Source of the DNA: Branchipolynoe longqiensis
Taxonomy: Eukaryota; Annelida; Polychaeta; Phyllodocida; Polynoidae
Assembly: GCA_030323885.1 (NCBI GenBank)
Contig: CM059199.1
Span: forward strand, 74,113,050 to 74,177,049
Length of the DNA stretch: 64,000 nt
Reading direction: 5' to 3'
Within the stretch, counting starts at the first letter, position 1, and each line of letters starts with the position of its first letter. This document shows, piece by piece, positions 20,465-31,800 of the stretch. Both the position numbers and the translations under genes were made by a program. Under the pieces are notes generated by a model. That model saw only the letters and a program-made list of their open reading frames with translations, ran no database searches and had not been told where the DNA came from.

Positions 20465-22013
20465 TGCGTTGTATGATAGTACCGAATAACGACATGCAAC
20501 ATTGCACAGTAATAATGTGTGGCATTACGCAGTAACATGTCACATTGCACAGTAACAATGTGTGACAATATGCAGCGACATGTCACATGGCACAGTAACA
20601 ATGTGTGACCGTATGTAGTAACATGTTACAGGGTACAGTAACAATGTGTGACAGTATGCAGTAACATGTCACAGTGCACAGTAACAATGTGTGACAGTAT
20701 GCAGTAACATGTTACATGGCACAGTAACAATGTGTGACCATAGGCAGTAACATGTCACAGGTCACCATAACAATGTGTGACAGTATGCAGTAACATGTCA
20801 CATGGCACACTAACAATGTGTGGCAGTATGCAGTAACATGTCACAGTGCACAGTTACAATGTGTGACAGTATGCAGTAACATGTTACAGGACACAATAAC
20901 AATGTGTGACAGTATGCAGTAACATGTCACATGGCACATTAACAATGTGCGGCAATATGCAGTAACATGCCACAGTGCACAGTTACAATGTGTGACAGTA
21001 TGCAGTAACATGTTACAGGACACAGTAACAATGTGTGACCGTATGCAGTAACATGCCTCTGGGTACATTAACAATGCGTGGCATTATGAAGTAACATGTC
21101 ACAGTACACATTAACAATGTGTCAGAGTATGCAGTAACCTGTTACAGTACACATTAACAATGTATGACGCTATGCAGTAACATGTCACAGTGCACACTAA
21201 CAATGTGTGACAGTATGCAGTAGCATGTCACATGGCACACTAACAATGTGTGACAGTAGTCAGTAGCATGTCACATGGGACACTAACAATGTGTGACAGT
21301 ATCCAGTAGCATTTCACAGTACACCTTAACAATGTGTGACAATATGCAGTAACATGTCAAAGTACACAGTAACAATGTATGACAGTATGCAGGAACATGT
21401 TACAGAACACTGTAACAATGTGTGACAGTATGAAGTAGCATGTCGCATGGCACACTAACAATGTGTGACATTATCCAGTAACATGTCACAGTGCACAGTA
21501 ACAATGTGTGACAGTATGCAGTAACATGTTACAGTACACAGTAACAATGTGTGACAGTATGCAGTAGCATGTCACATGGCACACTAACAATGTGTGACAG
21601 TATCCAGTTATATGCCACAGTTCACAGTAACAATGTGTGACAGTATGCAGTAACATGTTACAGTACACAGTAACAATGTATGACAGTATGCAGTACCATG
21701 TCACAGTGCACAGTAACAATGTGTGACAGTATGGAGTAACATGTTACAGTGCACAGTAACAATGTGTGACCGTATGCAGTAACGTGTTACAGAACACAGT
21801 AACAATGTGTGACCGTATGCAGTAACATTCCACTGGGTACATTAACAATGTGTGGCATTATGCAGTAACATGTCACAGTACACATTAACAAGTTTGACAG
21901 TATGCAGTAGCATGTCACATGGCACACTAACAATGTGTGACAGTATCCAGTAACACGTCACAATGCACATAAACAATGTGTGACAGTATGCAGTAACATG
22001 TCCCAGTATACAT
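20465..22013 (+). repeat. minisatellite 2, 43-bp unit, left block
   Basis: The 43-bp monomer is GTAACAATGTGTGACAGTAT followed by GCAGTAACATGTCACAGTGCACA, repeated about 36 times with substitutions. Each unit is itself a degenerate dimer with TGTGACA and its complement TGTCACA facing each other. The array stops at 22013, where the GC-rich element is inserted, and resumes at 24159. Minus-strand ORFs of the type HVTCYCILSHIVTV are repeat translations. Confidence 0.95.
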
Positions 22014-22140
22014 TGGTCGTAATGCTTGCATTGCGTTTGATTCGCAGTGGAGGAGGAGTACCCCCCCCCCCTCTCCCTCCCCCCCCCCCAGCCCGCGACC
22101 GTTGCGTTGCGTAACCCCCCCCCCCCCGCTCTCTCCCTCC

Positions 22141-22180
22141 CTTATAACCCAGCCTCTCTGCCCTCTCTCACCACTCAGCC
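22141..22180 (+). promoter_or_regulatory. TATA-like box and initiator of GC-rich element
   Basis: CTTATAA at 22141 is followed about 30 bases later by CACCACTCAGCC. The same pair is conserved in the copies at 59722 and 60473 (CTTATAAGGCCGCCCGCC, then CTCAGxCACTC). The spacing suits a TATA box plus initiator driving the element's transcript. Confidence 0.5.
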
Positions 22181-22278
22181 TCCTTCTCCTGCCAGACGCA
22201 GAACCTTTCTTCTTTTTGGCTCGCCCCCTGCAGCCCCTCCACGCCTCCGCGACCCTCACTTCGCCTGCCTACGCCAGT

Positions 22279-23496
22279 CATGCCGCGCACAAGAGGCTGA
22301 CGCGCCCCCCGCGCATCCAGGAGAGGAGCCGCCACACCGCCCTCCTCCACGGCCGACACCGCCTCCACGACCTCGCCGCCCCCCACCCCCCGGCCTGCCG
22401 CCAGGGAGGAGGCCCCGGAGTGGGGCGCCTCGGCTGAGGCGCGGATCGACGCCAACACCCGCGCACTGGAGCACCTCACGGGACTAGTGCAGATCCTCGT
22501 TCTCCAAGGGGCGACCCTGGCCCCCGCGCCAGCGCCACCCCCGCCGCCCCCCTTGGCCCCGTCGGCCCTGGAGCGCCTCTCGCTCTTCATGGAGGAGCTC
22601 ACCCGCGAGGCCGCGGGCACCGCCCCCGCGACACAGCGCCACTTTGCCGCCCCGCCTCCTCCCGCCTCCGACGTCCACCCCCTCTACCTACAGACTGTGA
22701 GGCGGGCTGCATCCACCACGCGAGCGGTCGCCCCCCCGGACTCCAGGCGCCTCCGCGACCGACCTCAGCCCCACCTCTGCGGCCGACGCCGTCCGCGAGA
22801 TCCTCGAGTCGGCCGAAACGCACAACATGTGAAGACGCACAGGTATTCATCAGGGCTACGTTTTCCCCCACGACCTCATCGAGCGTGGCCCCGAGGGGAA
22901 GGCGGTGAAGAGGGGAGAGGCTACCCTGGAGGAGTACAACCTTGCCCTCAGGATGCTCGAGTCCCACCCTGCCTTCCCCTCGGATTCCATCCCAGGCCTC
23001 CTCTACCACAACCTCACGGTCCAGCGGGATTCTGTAACCCATCCCTGGCCCACGGTCCGGCGCTGGTCCGAGGCGGTGTTTGCGTGGGTGGCCGACGGAC
23101 GCCTTCCAGACGGATGACCCCATCGCCATCAATGCCGTCCGTCTGGACGTCCTCACCGCCCCCGCGACTTTCATCTCGAGCACCAGGGTGCCCACCCTAC
23201 GCGCCTCGGCCGCCCCCCGCGCCGTGGCCGCCCCCCAACCTTGCGCCTCCCAGACCGATGCCAGGACTCCCTACACCCGAGAGGCCTACGGGGTCCCATG
23301 CTCAGCATGGAACCGGGACCTCGCCTCATGCGATCTCGCCCCCGCCGGTGAGGCGCACTGGGAGCAGGGCGCCCGGAGGCGCCACGCCTGTGCCTACTGC
23401 GCCAAAGTGAGGCGCATCAGTGAGGCGGTGTGCAACACAAAACGCCCCCGGGAGCGCGCCTCTGCCGCCCCCGCGATCCCCTCGGCGGATTTTTAG
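22279..23496 (+). pseudogene. DIRS/Ngaro-like gag relic in GC-rich element
   Basis: The probable start is at 22279 (MPRTRG), followed at once by a TGA. A further TGA follows AETHNM near 22830, and a short deletion near 23115 (GRLPDG then stop) shifts the frame. Conserved blocks shared with the copy at 60599: TSAADAVRxIL, YVFPxDLxERGP, EATxxEYxLAL, HPAFP, HPWPTVR, FxWxADGRLP, INAVRLDxLT and SAWNRDxxSCD. The C-terminus has a Cys/His knuckle-like string HACAYCAKV...C near residues encoded at 23382-23430. A WN..C..H.C..C..C pattern after an HPWPTV-type core resembles gag proteins of DIRS/Ngaro tyrosine-recombinase retrotransposons. That match is by memory and should be searched. Confidence 0.55.
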
Positions 23497-24158
23497 TCCA
23501 TCGGCGGCGACCTGCCCACTCGGCTCCGGCGAGTCGTGCACAAGGAGGGCCCGGACCAACCCCCGCCCCCCTTCATCGCAACCCGAGCACCAACCGCTCC
23601 CAGCGGCGACCCCCCTCCCGGGAGGGCTCCTCACATCCCCCTACCATCTGCCTCACCACAAACAGACGCCTTCACACCTCTGACATCACAACCGCTCTCC
23701 CCAACGGACCCAGACCGGAAACGGCTATCAGCCGACCGGTAGTCCTCTGCCCACACACAGGGCGCCCCCCGGCCCACCTCCCGGGCCGACGCAACACCCA
23801 AGGGACCCCCCGCGCCGCGGCCTCTCTAATCTCCAGCCGGTTACGTAACCCTCCCCCCGCCCGCCGCTAACCGGCCGTTTCCAAAAGCCCATTACGTAAC
23901 CACCCCGCTCCCCGCCAGCAGTGTTTCACCACCACCGCCCCTGCTCGCCCTGCTCGCCCTGCTCGCCCTGCCCGCCCTGCTCGCCCTCCTCGCCCTGCCT
24001 CCCCCTCCCCTGCCGGCCGCCGCGCCGGCCCAAACTCCCACCCCGCCAACCCCCCCCCCCCCCTCCCCGCCTCCCCCACCCTCAACCCCCTCGCCACCGC
24101 CGCCGCCACCTGGCGCCCTCCCCCGGCGATACCGCCTACCTCCACCACCTCCCCGGCC

Positions 24159-25410
24159 AATGTGTGACAGTTTGCAGTAGCATGTCACATGGCACACTAA
24201 CAATGTGTGACAGTATCCAGTAGCATGTTACAGTACACAGTAACAATGTATGACAGTATGCAGTAACATGTCACAGTACACATTAACAATGTGTGACATT
24301 ATGCAGTCACATGTCACAGTGCACACTAACAATGAGTGACAGTATGCAGTAGCATGTCACCTGGCACAGTAACAATGAGGGGCAGTATGCAGCACCATGT
24401 CACAGTGCACATTAACAATGTGTGGCAGTATGTAGTAACGTGTCACAGTGCACAGTAACAATGTGTCACAGTATGCAGTAACATGTTACAGTACACAGTA
24501 ACAATGTATGACAGTATGCAGTAGTATGTCACATGGCACACTAACAATGTGTGACAGTATGCAGCAACAAGTCACAGTGCACAGCAACAATGTGTCGCAG
24601 TATGCAGTAACATGTCACAGTACACAGTAACAATGTATGACAGTATGCAGTAGCATGTCACATGGCACACTAACAATGTGTGACAGTATGCAGTAACAAG
24701 TCACAGTGCACAGCAACAATGTGTTGCAGTATGCGGTAACACGCTACAGTACACATTAACAATGTATGACAATATGCAGTAGCATGTCACATGGCACACT
24801 AACAATGGGTGACAGTATGCAGTAACATGTCACAGTGCACATTAACAATGAGTGACGGTATGCAGTAACATGTCACATTGCACAGTAACAATGTGTGACA
24901 GTGTGCAATACAATGTCACAGTACACAGTAACAATGTGTAACAGTATGCAGTAACATGTTACAGTACACAGTAACAATGTATGACAGTATGCAGTAACAT
25001 GTCACCGTGCACATTAACAATGTGTGGCAGTATGCAGTAACATGTCACAGTGCACAGTAACAATGTGTGACAGTATGCAGTAACATGTTACAGTACACAG
25101 TAACAATGTGTGACAGTATGCAGTAACATGTCATAGTGTACATTGACAATGTGTGGCAGTATGCATTAACATGTCACAGTGCACAGTGCACAGTGCACAG
25201 TGACAATGTGTGACAGAATGCAGTAACATGTCACAGTGCACAGTAACAATGTGTGAGAGTATGCAGTAACACGTTACAGTACACAGTAACACTGTATGAC
25301 AGTATGCAGTAGCATGTCACATGGCACACTAACAATGTGTGACAGTATCCAGTAACATGTCACAGTGCACAGACAAAATGTGTGATTGTATGCACCTACA
25401 TGTCAATGAT
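24159..25410 (+). repeat. minisatellite 2, right block
   Basis: The same 43-bp unit as at 20465-22013 resumes at 24159 with ATGTGTGACAG and runs to about 25410. There is a local CAGTGCACAGTGCACAGTG expansion near 25180. Confidence 0.95.
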
Positions 25411-25412
25411 GC

Positions 25413-25500
25413 AGCAATAAAGTCACCATGAGTGAACAGTCACTATTTGGTACCTGTCCTGATATGATCGTAGATGTTATAACACTCCAATAACCAAACA
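25413..25500 (+). mobile_element. SINE-1 3' fragment
   Basis: AATAAAGTCACCATGAGTG, GGTACCTGTCCTGATATGA and a GTAGATGTTATAACACTCCAA tail match the 3' third of SINE-1. It borders minisatellite 2 directly. Confidence 0.75.
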
Positions 25501-25587
25501 TCATATCACGGTGTGCATTAATGATGTATGTCAGTTCACTAATATGATATGAACAGTCATTACTTATCATCGAGCAAAATAACAAAG

Positions 25588-27385
25588 TATGACATCCCCT
25601 CCTCCTCTTCCTCCCCCTCCCCTCCTCTTCCCTCTCGTACTCTTCCGTCTCAGTTTTCTCTTCACATCCTTCACTTCCCCATGGCCCTCTTCCCTCTGCT
25701 CCCGCTCTTCCTTCTCGTCCTACTCCGTTGTCCCTCCTTCACTTCCCTGTCCTCCTCTTCCCTCTGCTCCCCCTCTTCCTTCTCGTCCTCCTCCATTTTC
25801 CCTCCTTCACTCCCACCTCCTCCTCTTCCTTCTGGTCCCACCGCTTCCTTCCCCTCCTACTCTGTTACCCATCCTTCACTTCCCTGTCCTCCTCTTCCTT
25901 CTGTTCCCCCCTTTACCTTCTCGTCCTACTCCGTGTTCCCTCCTTCACTCTCCCGTCCCCGTCTTCCCTCTCCTCCCCACTCTTCCTTCTTGGCCTCCTC
26001 CGTTTTCCCTCCTTCACTTCCCTCTCCTCCTCATCTCTCTGCTACCCTCTCTTCCTTGTCGTCCTACTCTGTTTTCCCTACTTCACTTCCCTGTCCACCT
26101 CTTCCTTCTGCTCCCCCCCCCTCTTCCTTCTCGTCCTCCTCCGTTTCCCCTCCTTCACTTCCCTGCCCCTCTTCCCTCTGCACCCCCTCTTCCTTCTGCT
26201 CCCTGCTCTTCCTTCTCGTCCTACTCTGTTACCCATCCTTCTATTCCCCCTCTTCCTTCTCGTCCTCCTCTATTTTCCCTCCTTCAGTCCCCCTCCCCTT
26301 CCTTCTGCTCCCACCTCTTCCTTCTCGTCCCAGCTTCACTTCCCCTTCCTCCTCTTCCCTCTGCTTTCCCATCTTCCTTCTTGTCCTCCTCCGTTTCCCC
26401 TCTCCACCCCCCTCTTCCTTCTCGCCTTACTCCGTTTTCCCTCCTTCACTTCCCTGACCCCCCCCTCTTTCTTCGGCCTTCCCCCCCTTCCTTCTTGTCC
26501 TACTCCGTTTTCCTCCTTCACTCCTCCTCCCGCTCTTCCTCTGCTCCCTCCTCTTCCTTCTCGTCCTACTCTCGTTTTCTCCTTCACCCCCCCCCATCCC
26601 CGCTCTTCCCTCTGCTCCCCCTCTCCTTCTCGTCCTCCTCCGTTTTCCCTCCCTCACTTCCCTGTCCCCTTCTTCCTTCGGCTTCCCCTCTTCCTTCTTG
26701 TCCTACTCCATTTCCCTCCTTCATTCCCCATCCCCCTCTTCACTCTGCTCCCCCCCCTCTCCTTCTGGTCCTACTCTGTTTCCCATTCTCACTTCCCCGT
26801 CCCCCTCATCCCTCTGCTCCCCCTCTTCCTCCTCATCCTACTCCCTTTCCCCTCCTTCACTTCCCCATCCCTCTCTTCCTTCTGCTCCCGGCTCTTCCTT
26901 CTCGTCCTCCTCCCTTTTCCCTCGTTCACTTCCCCCCTCCCCCTCTCCTCCCTCTCTTTCCTCTCGCCTACTGTGTGTTCCCCTCCTTCACTCCCCAGTC
27001 ACCCTCTTCCTTCTGCTCCCCCCCCTCTTCTTTTCATCCTACTCCGTTTTCCCTGTTCACTTCCCCGTCCCCACTTCCTTCTGCTCAACCCTCTCCTTCT
27101 GGTCCTCCTCGTTTCCCCTCCTTCACTTCCCCATCCCCCTCTTCCTTCTGCTCCCTCCTCTTCCATCTCGTCCGACTCCGTTTCCCCTCCTCCCGTCCCC
27201 CTCTTCCTTCTGCTACCCCCCTCCTCGTTCTCGTCCGACTCCGTTTTCCCTCCTTCCCTTCCCCATTCCCCTCTTACTTCTGCTCCTCCCTCTTCCTTCT
27301 CGTCCTACTCCGGTTCCCTCCTTCACTTCCCCGTCCTTCTCTTTCCTGTCCTTCCTCCCCTTCCCCATCTCCTCTCTTTAAACAT
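25588..27385 (+). repeat. 1.8-kb homopyrimidine minisatellite, about 70-bp unit
   Basis: The plus strand is almost purely C and T: CCTCCTTCACTTCCC, then CTCTTCCTTCTGCTCCCCC and CTTCCTTCTCGTCCTACTCC, repeated about 25 times. Very long ORFs (617, 588 and 302 codons) exist in several frames because stop codons need A, which is nearly absent. They encode only Ser/Pro/Leu/Phe and are not genes. Homopurine-homopyrimidine tracts of this length can form triplex (H-) DNA. Confidence 0.95.
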
Positions 27386-27397
27386 CTCCCTGTCCAG

Positions 27398-27745
27398 GAC
27401 GCATGGTTTAATGAGCCGAGCGTACATATCCCGTTTTCGTAGATCGTGGGATTCGAACCTATTGGTTCCAACCATGGTCGATTCAAACCAATAACTTAAA
27501 GATTGATTCTTGTCGCTTCCTCACCAGGTGTTCGGCATTATTAGGATAGGGCAAGGAATGGCTAGCTCAGTGTCAGTATAATGTGACTGGGTGCAATATC
27601 AGGTTAAGGTCCTGGCGGTCTGGTCTCCTAGTGGGGCAGGCATCACTATAAAGTCGCCATGAGTGCACACTGTTACAAAGTCGGTACCCATCTTGATATT
27701 ACCTTAGATATTACCAGGAAGCAAAACTCCAACAACTAACATTAA
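27398..27745 (+). mobile_element. SINE-1, near full length
   Basis: A diverged head with a B-box-like GGATTCGAACC is followed by CAAACCAATAACTTAAAG, TTGTCGCTTCCT, GGCATTATTAGGATAGGGCAA, GTGTCAGTATAATGTGACTGG, CACTATAAAGTCGCCATGAG and a tail TTACCAGGAAGCAAAACTCC. Confidence 0.85.
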
Positions 27746-27806
27746 ACTACTCCTCTACACAACCCTCCCACTGTCACACCCAACCATTATCAATATGACG
27801 GCATTA

Positions 27807-28579
27807 TAGCCCTGTCACACTACAACGTTTCTCTCCAAAGCGCGTCAAAGCATGGCGACGTGTTGCCCTTTTGGACGAAACGTCGCCACGCGTCGGGACG
27901 CATCACCGGCGCATTACGAATGCGTTAGGAGCGCGTTGGTACACGTCGGTACACTTTGAGTGACAGCAACGTGCTGGGCAGAACGCCAGCACGCGTCGGG
28001 CCACGTCGGACGTTTTGGGCTTGCACAAAACTTTTGACGACCCACAACGCGCGTCAATGTGTTGGTTCGCGCGTTACGGGTGCATTAGCAGGACGTCGAC
28101 ACACGTTATCAGCGCATTGGTGGAACGCTGGTAACACGTTGATTAACGTCGGGATGTTTTCGCAAAACTCCCAGCGGAATCCGTTAGTGATGAGCTACTG
28201 CCATGCCGACAGCACGCCGACATTGCGCTGATAAAATGCTGATAATAAGCTGATAACACGCTGCCACAACGTGAAGATATCAAGTAACGGTCGCCGACGC
28301 TGATTAACGCGCTGTCGACACTCTGATAACACGCTGATAACCCGCTGGCGGAACGTTGAGACGCGCCGACAGACGCGGGACGGAAGTAGGTCACTCGGAC
28401 ATATTTTTTGTTGGGTTCTGCCGCACGTCGAAACCCATTGGCCGCGCACTACTAACACGCTGCGCTGCGTAGAGTTTTCTCCCAAAACGCCGAAGAGTTG
28501 GACGTGTATCGACGCGTTGAAATTATTTTGCGTGCTACCGGCGCGTCAGTGAGAAGCGTCCCAATGTGACAGCACCATA
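27807..28579. mobile_element. MITE saturated with ACGT/CGTC motifs, copy 2
   Basis: It begins TATAGCCCTGTCACACTACAACG and ends AATGTGACAGCACCATA, the same ends as the element at 18774-19452 but with a decayed right end. The interior is dense in GCGTC, ACGCTG and CGTTG words and carries CAAAACTTTTGACG, matching the hairpin of copy 1. There is no ORF of interest. Confidence 0.75.
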
Positions 28580-28826
28580 GCTTTGGCGTCTCCTGACGTC
28601 GAATCGCCGATGCTGCCTCCGTGCCGGTGGCGGCCACAAGTGGCAACATTTGGAACCTCAGCAGAGCGCGAGCTGCTCAGACGACTAGAGCCAGGCCCGG
28701 TGAGCGGGGACGACTAGATGTTGCTGGAGCTTCGTCGTCGATGCACATGACACAAGCAGGGACGAGAACACACCCGAGCAGGTACGGTGTTCTCCCATCT
28801 CTCCCCATCCCTCCCTCACCTTCCAC
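28580..28826. other. no recognisable feature
   Basis: Mixed-composition sequence between a MITE and a SINE. The 81-codon ORF at 28621-28866 has no motif and runs into the SINE. Confidence 0.3.
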
Positions 28827-29115
28827 TGGATCGGGAGTTCGAATCCCGACCGAGTCAAACCAATGACTTATACAAATTGATAATTGTCGCTACCGGGCCT
28901 GGCACTTGTCATTAGTAGGTTAGGACAAGGACTGGTTAGCGGGGTATCGGGATAATGTGACTGTGCGGGATATCGGTGGCACCACGCCTGGTGGCCAGGT
29001 CTCCCAATGGGGCAGTGTTATAAAGTTGCCGTGAGTGCGCGCTGTCACAAGTTTGTACCCGTCTTGATAAGACCATATACGTTGCTAGGACATAAAACAA
29101 CAAACCATCACCTTC
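28827..29115 (+). mobile_element. SINE-1, head truncated before the B box
   Basis: It starts near GGGAGTTCGAATCCCGACC (B box), then CAAACCAATGACTTA, GACAAGGACTGGTTAGC, GGATAATGTGACTG, GTTATAAAGTTGCCGTGAG and the tail GTTGCTAGGACATAAAAC. Confidence 0.85.
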
Positions 29116-29149
29116 TCAACTCTTCTCAACACACATTTTATCTTCCTTT

Positions 29150-29485
29150 CGTTTCTTAAATCCTGGCACCATCTAAGGTCACCGACTTGTTTTGTTTATT
29201 GGTCATGTCAGGACAGGCACCGAATTTGTGACCGTGCGCGCTCTGACGTCTTTATGATGCTGCCCCACTGGAAAACCAGGCCGTGGGCACCATGACCCCA
29301 TTTTCCCACATTATCCTGATACTGTGCTTACCAGTCCTTGCCCTGTCCTAGTAACGCCGATCGCCCACTTAAGTAACGACAAGTATAAATGTTTGTAAGT
29401 CATTGGTTTGAATTCGGTCCGCTTTCAGTCTCCCGACCTACTACACTGGAAGTCTGTGCTCTTACCGATTCGGCCACTGCATTCT
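29150..29485 (-). mobile_element. SINE-1, full length, diverged
   Basis: Reverse orientation: tail CCTGGCACCATCTAAGGTCA, GTGACCGTGCGCGCTCTGACG, GCTGCCCCACTGG, CACATTATCCTGATACTG, CAGTCCTTGCCCTGTCCTAG, GTAAGTCATTGGTTTGA and a degenerate tRNA head ending CGATTCGGCCACTGCA. A 33-bp insertion (TTGTTTTGTTTATTGGTCA) sits near the tail. Confidence 0.8.
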
Positions 29486-29512
29486 TTGTGCGTGTTTTAT
29501 CGGGTACATTAG

Positions 29513-29728
29513 TTGTTTAAGCAGGGGAAATTTCAATCACAAACGATTGGTCTTCCTCACTCCACTGCTCCTTGCCCTATCCTAATAATGCCGAGTGCCT
29601 GGCTAGGAAGCGACAAGTATCAATTTTTAAGTCATTGGTTTGACTCGACCAGGATTCAAACCCACGATCCCATGATCTACCAACACGGGAGACGGACGCT
29701 CTAACTCATTCGGCCATCCCGTCTGGTT
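29513..29728 (-). mobile_element. mosaic SINE (SINE-1 head, SINE-2 tail)
   Basis: The right part is the SINE-1 tRNA head and first body block (CTTGCCCTATCCTAATAATG to CATCCCGTCTGG). The left part (TTGTTTAAGCAGGGGAAATT, GATTGGTCTTCCTCACTCC) is the reverse complement of the SINE-2 tail seen at 35340-35410. The same junction recurs at 56720, 44680 and 53095, so it is a family and not a chance join. Confidence 0.75.
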
Positions 29729-30129
29729 CCGTTCGGTGACATATCAGCGGTATGGCACACGGAGGTTCATGTAGCTGTGTAAATGACTCCCTCCTCTGCT
29801 AGTAGCGCTGATCTGTGAAGGCTCAATGAGCTTTAAACAGGTCAGATCCTTTGAGCCGGAAGTCAGCTAAATCCTGCTTAAAGCCGCCAGGAGATTCAGC
29901 CAATCTGGTATTGTTTTATTGCCATGAGAGTGTGGGCGGAGCAATGGTAGCATTGCGCAATCAATACGACAAATAGTGGCATAGATGGTCGTCTATTTGT
30001 TTGTTTGTTTAATGAGGATGTGCGATTTAAGGTCATAACCATAAAACTTGTAGCAAACAAAAAGTAAAGCTAGTTTGATTTAAAGACGCCTCTAGAGCAC
30101 ATTGATTTTCATATCATCAGCTGTTGGAT
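29729..30129. other. no recognisable feature
   Basis: No gene is seen. A TTTGTTTGTTTG microsatellite lies at about 29996-30010. Confidence 0.3.
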
Positions 30130-31141
30130 GTCAAACATATTATAGAAACACGGATGCTCTGCCGCTGTGAGCACCCCATGAGACTACAAAACTCTCCCCT
30201 TCATATCACCTGTGATGCCATTAGCCTAATCAAACCAACTCATGAATCAGTACTGAAAAGAGGAAGGAAAACTAGACACACAAATGAACAGTGAATAAGT
30301 TGTGCTTTATTGGAGCAACAACTACTGTCCATTCCCCTAACATGTGACCTAGCACCCTCACTCCTCACCTTCTGTCCACACTAATTCTCATTACCACTTA
30401 GCCTGTATACTGAAAGCAGTGCCCACAGCCCATGGGACAGGAGTCCTATGGCTGTGGATACACTCAATTTGAATAGGTGAATTTAGGTAGCATCAGACAG
30501 AGTGTCTGGGGTTCCTGCTCAAGAGTACGTGTGCTTCACTCCAGAGCCAGGACTAGAGTGCCGGTGTCCAGGATGCCTGGAGCATCGATCCTTCATTTAC
30601 ATAAATGCGGTGCATCTCCTATATTTAGTGTGGTCAGTTAGTCAAGGCAGTGTAGGTGACTAAGCAGTCCCACCGTCAGCCACTCAGGCGGCCCCACAGC
30701 TGGGGTGGGAGCCCAAACCCCCAGTGGAGCTGGCTACCACCCTACTCAGCTGCAGTTGCCGCCCCGAGTGTATATGCAAATGAGGCTGAGGTTGGGCCTC
30801 CCTTATGGTCACAGGGGTGAACCAGCAGTTGGATACAGTTACATTCATATATATATATCCATATACATAGACCAAGAACGTCCCTCCTTGGTGATGGTAC
30901 ATGCCTAGAACTACACATAGGAAATTTCCACCCCTTGGGCAGTTTCCCCTAGAACACAGCTCCCTCTTAATCTTAGGCAGCATGCATGAACATATATTTC
31001 ACATAGTCTATTCTCATATCATACTGTGATTAGGCATCATTGCTTTTTAGTTTACATAACCTTGTCCCCCTCTGTCATGCAATAATAAAGATGCTCCCTG
31101 CCACCATATAATTCTAAACCGAAAATCCGTATATTTTTACA
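30130..31141 (+). mobile_element. LTR-1 family copy (5' end diverged)
   Basis: Shares with four other copies: AGTTGTGCTTTATTGG, the CTTCTGTCCACAC box, CATCAGACAGAGTGTCTGGG, TTTCACATAG, an AATAATAAAGATGCTC poly(A)-like box and the terminus CCGAAAATCCGTATATTTTTACA at about 31119-31141. The 5' end is too diverged to place, and about 190 bp near 30690-30890 look unrelated to the other copies. Confidence 0.65.
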
Positions 31142-31800
31142 ACGTCCCTCTTCCATTTCTACTTGGTCAAAACGGACAAGCAAAATGGAAGCCCTTAAAC
31201 ATTACGACTTTTTCGGTTAAGCCAGAGCGAGTGCCATACCATGGAGCAGTGTGCATGTTACTAGCCTTTATAAGTTTCGGTACCCTCCTCATCGCCTGCT
31301 CATGCAGTGTATTTTAACCTAAGTATATTCTCCACTGTATTGGCCACTCCTCCCTTATTCACTGTTAACGTTTTTCTTTCAAGTTTTCTGTCTTTCTTCA
31401 GTTCTCCACCACCTTGAGGACCATTCCTATCTACTTGTTTACAGTAATTGTTTTTAGACAAGAACAGCCCCAAAATCTACCTTTAGAATGGTGGTCCCAA
31501 TGTAGACGGTGGCTTTGAACCGGCTATGTTGCTACTTATCTATACTAGTTCTACTCCCCCCTTAATTAATATTACATTGATATTTAAAAAGATGTCTTTC
31601 ATCCTCCTGTCACTGTCCAGGCTGTGTCAGCTAATTCTCTTGCACGCCCAGGCCCCCTTTAAAACTCATGATAAAAAAAAATAAAAAATTAGTTTTAAAA
31701 ATAGGGTAAGCAGGACAGAATAGCGACACAAGCAGGGAACCATGACAGGTCAGATCTTGCATAAGACTATCAAATCAAATATTTCTAGCAGTGATTGATC
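31142..31800. other. no recognisable feature
   Basis: AT-rich sequence with an A-rich run near 31672-31700. No gene or known repeat family was seen. Confidence 0.3.

Larger units (their letters stand above)
22014..24158 (+). mobile_element. GC-rich DIRS-like gag-only element, copy 1
   Basis: A 2.15-kb GC-rich block sits cleanly inside minisatellite 2. The left end is ATTGGTCGTAATGC and the right end CCCCGGCCA, with repeat sequence on both sides and no clear target duplication. The same left end starts copies at about 59544 and 60231. Poly-C runs lie at 22063-22090 and 22113-22128. A TATA-like CTTATAA sits at 22141 and a gag-like reading frame at about 22279-23496. The 3' part (23500-24150) is C-rich, with a TGCTCGCCC microsatellite near 23940. 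No reverse transcriptase or recombinase is present, so the copy is non-autonomous. Confidence 0.7.

Noticed and set aside
17311..25410. CRISPR-like array
   Set aside because: The repeats are contiguous without unique spacers, the units drift gradually, and the context is eukaryotic with SINEs.
25549..27494. Long ORFs (302, 588 and 617 codons) in the homopyrimidine array
   Set aside because: The strand lacks A, so stops cannot occur. All three frames are open and the products are Ser/Pro/Leu/Phe monotony. This is an array artefact.
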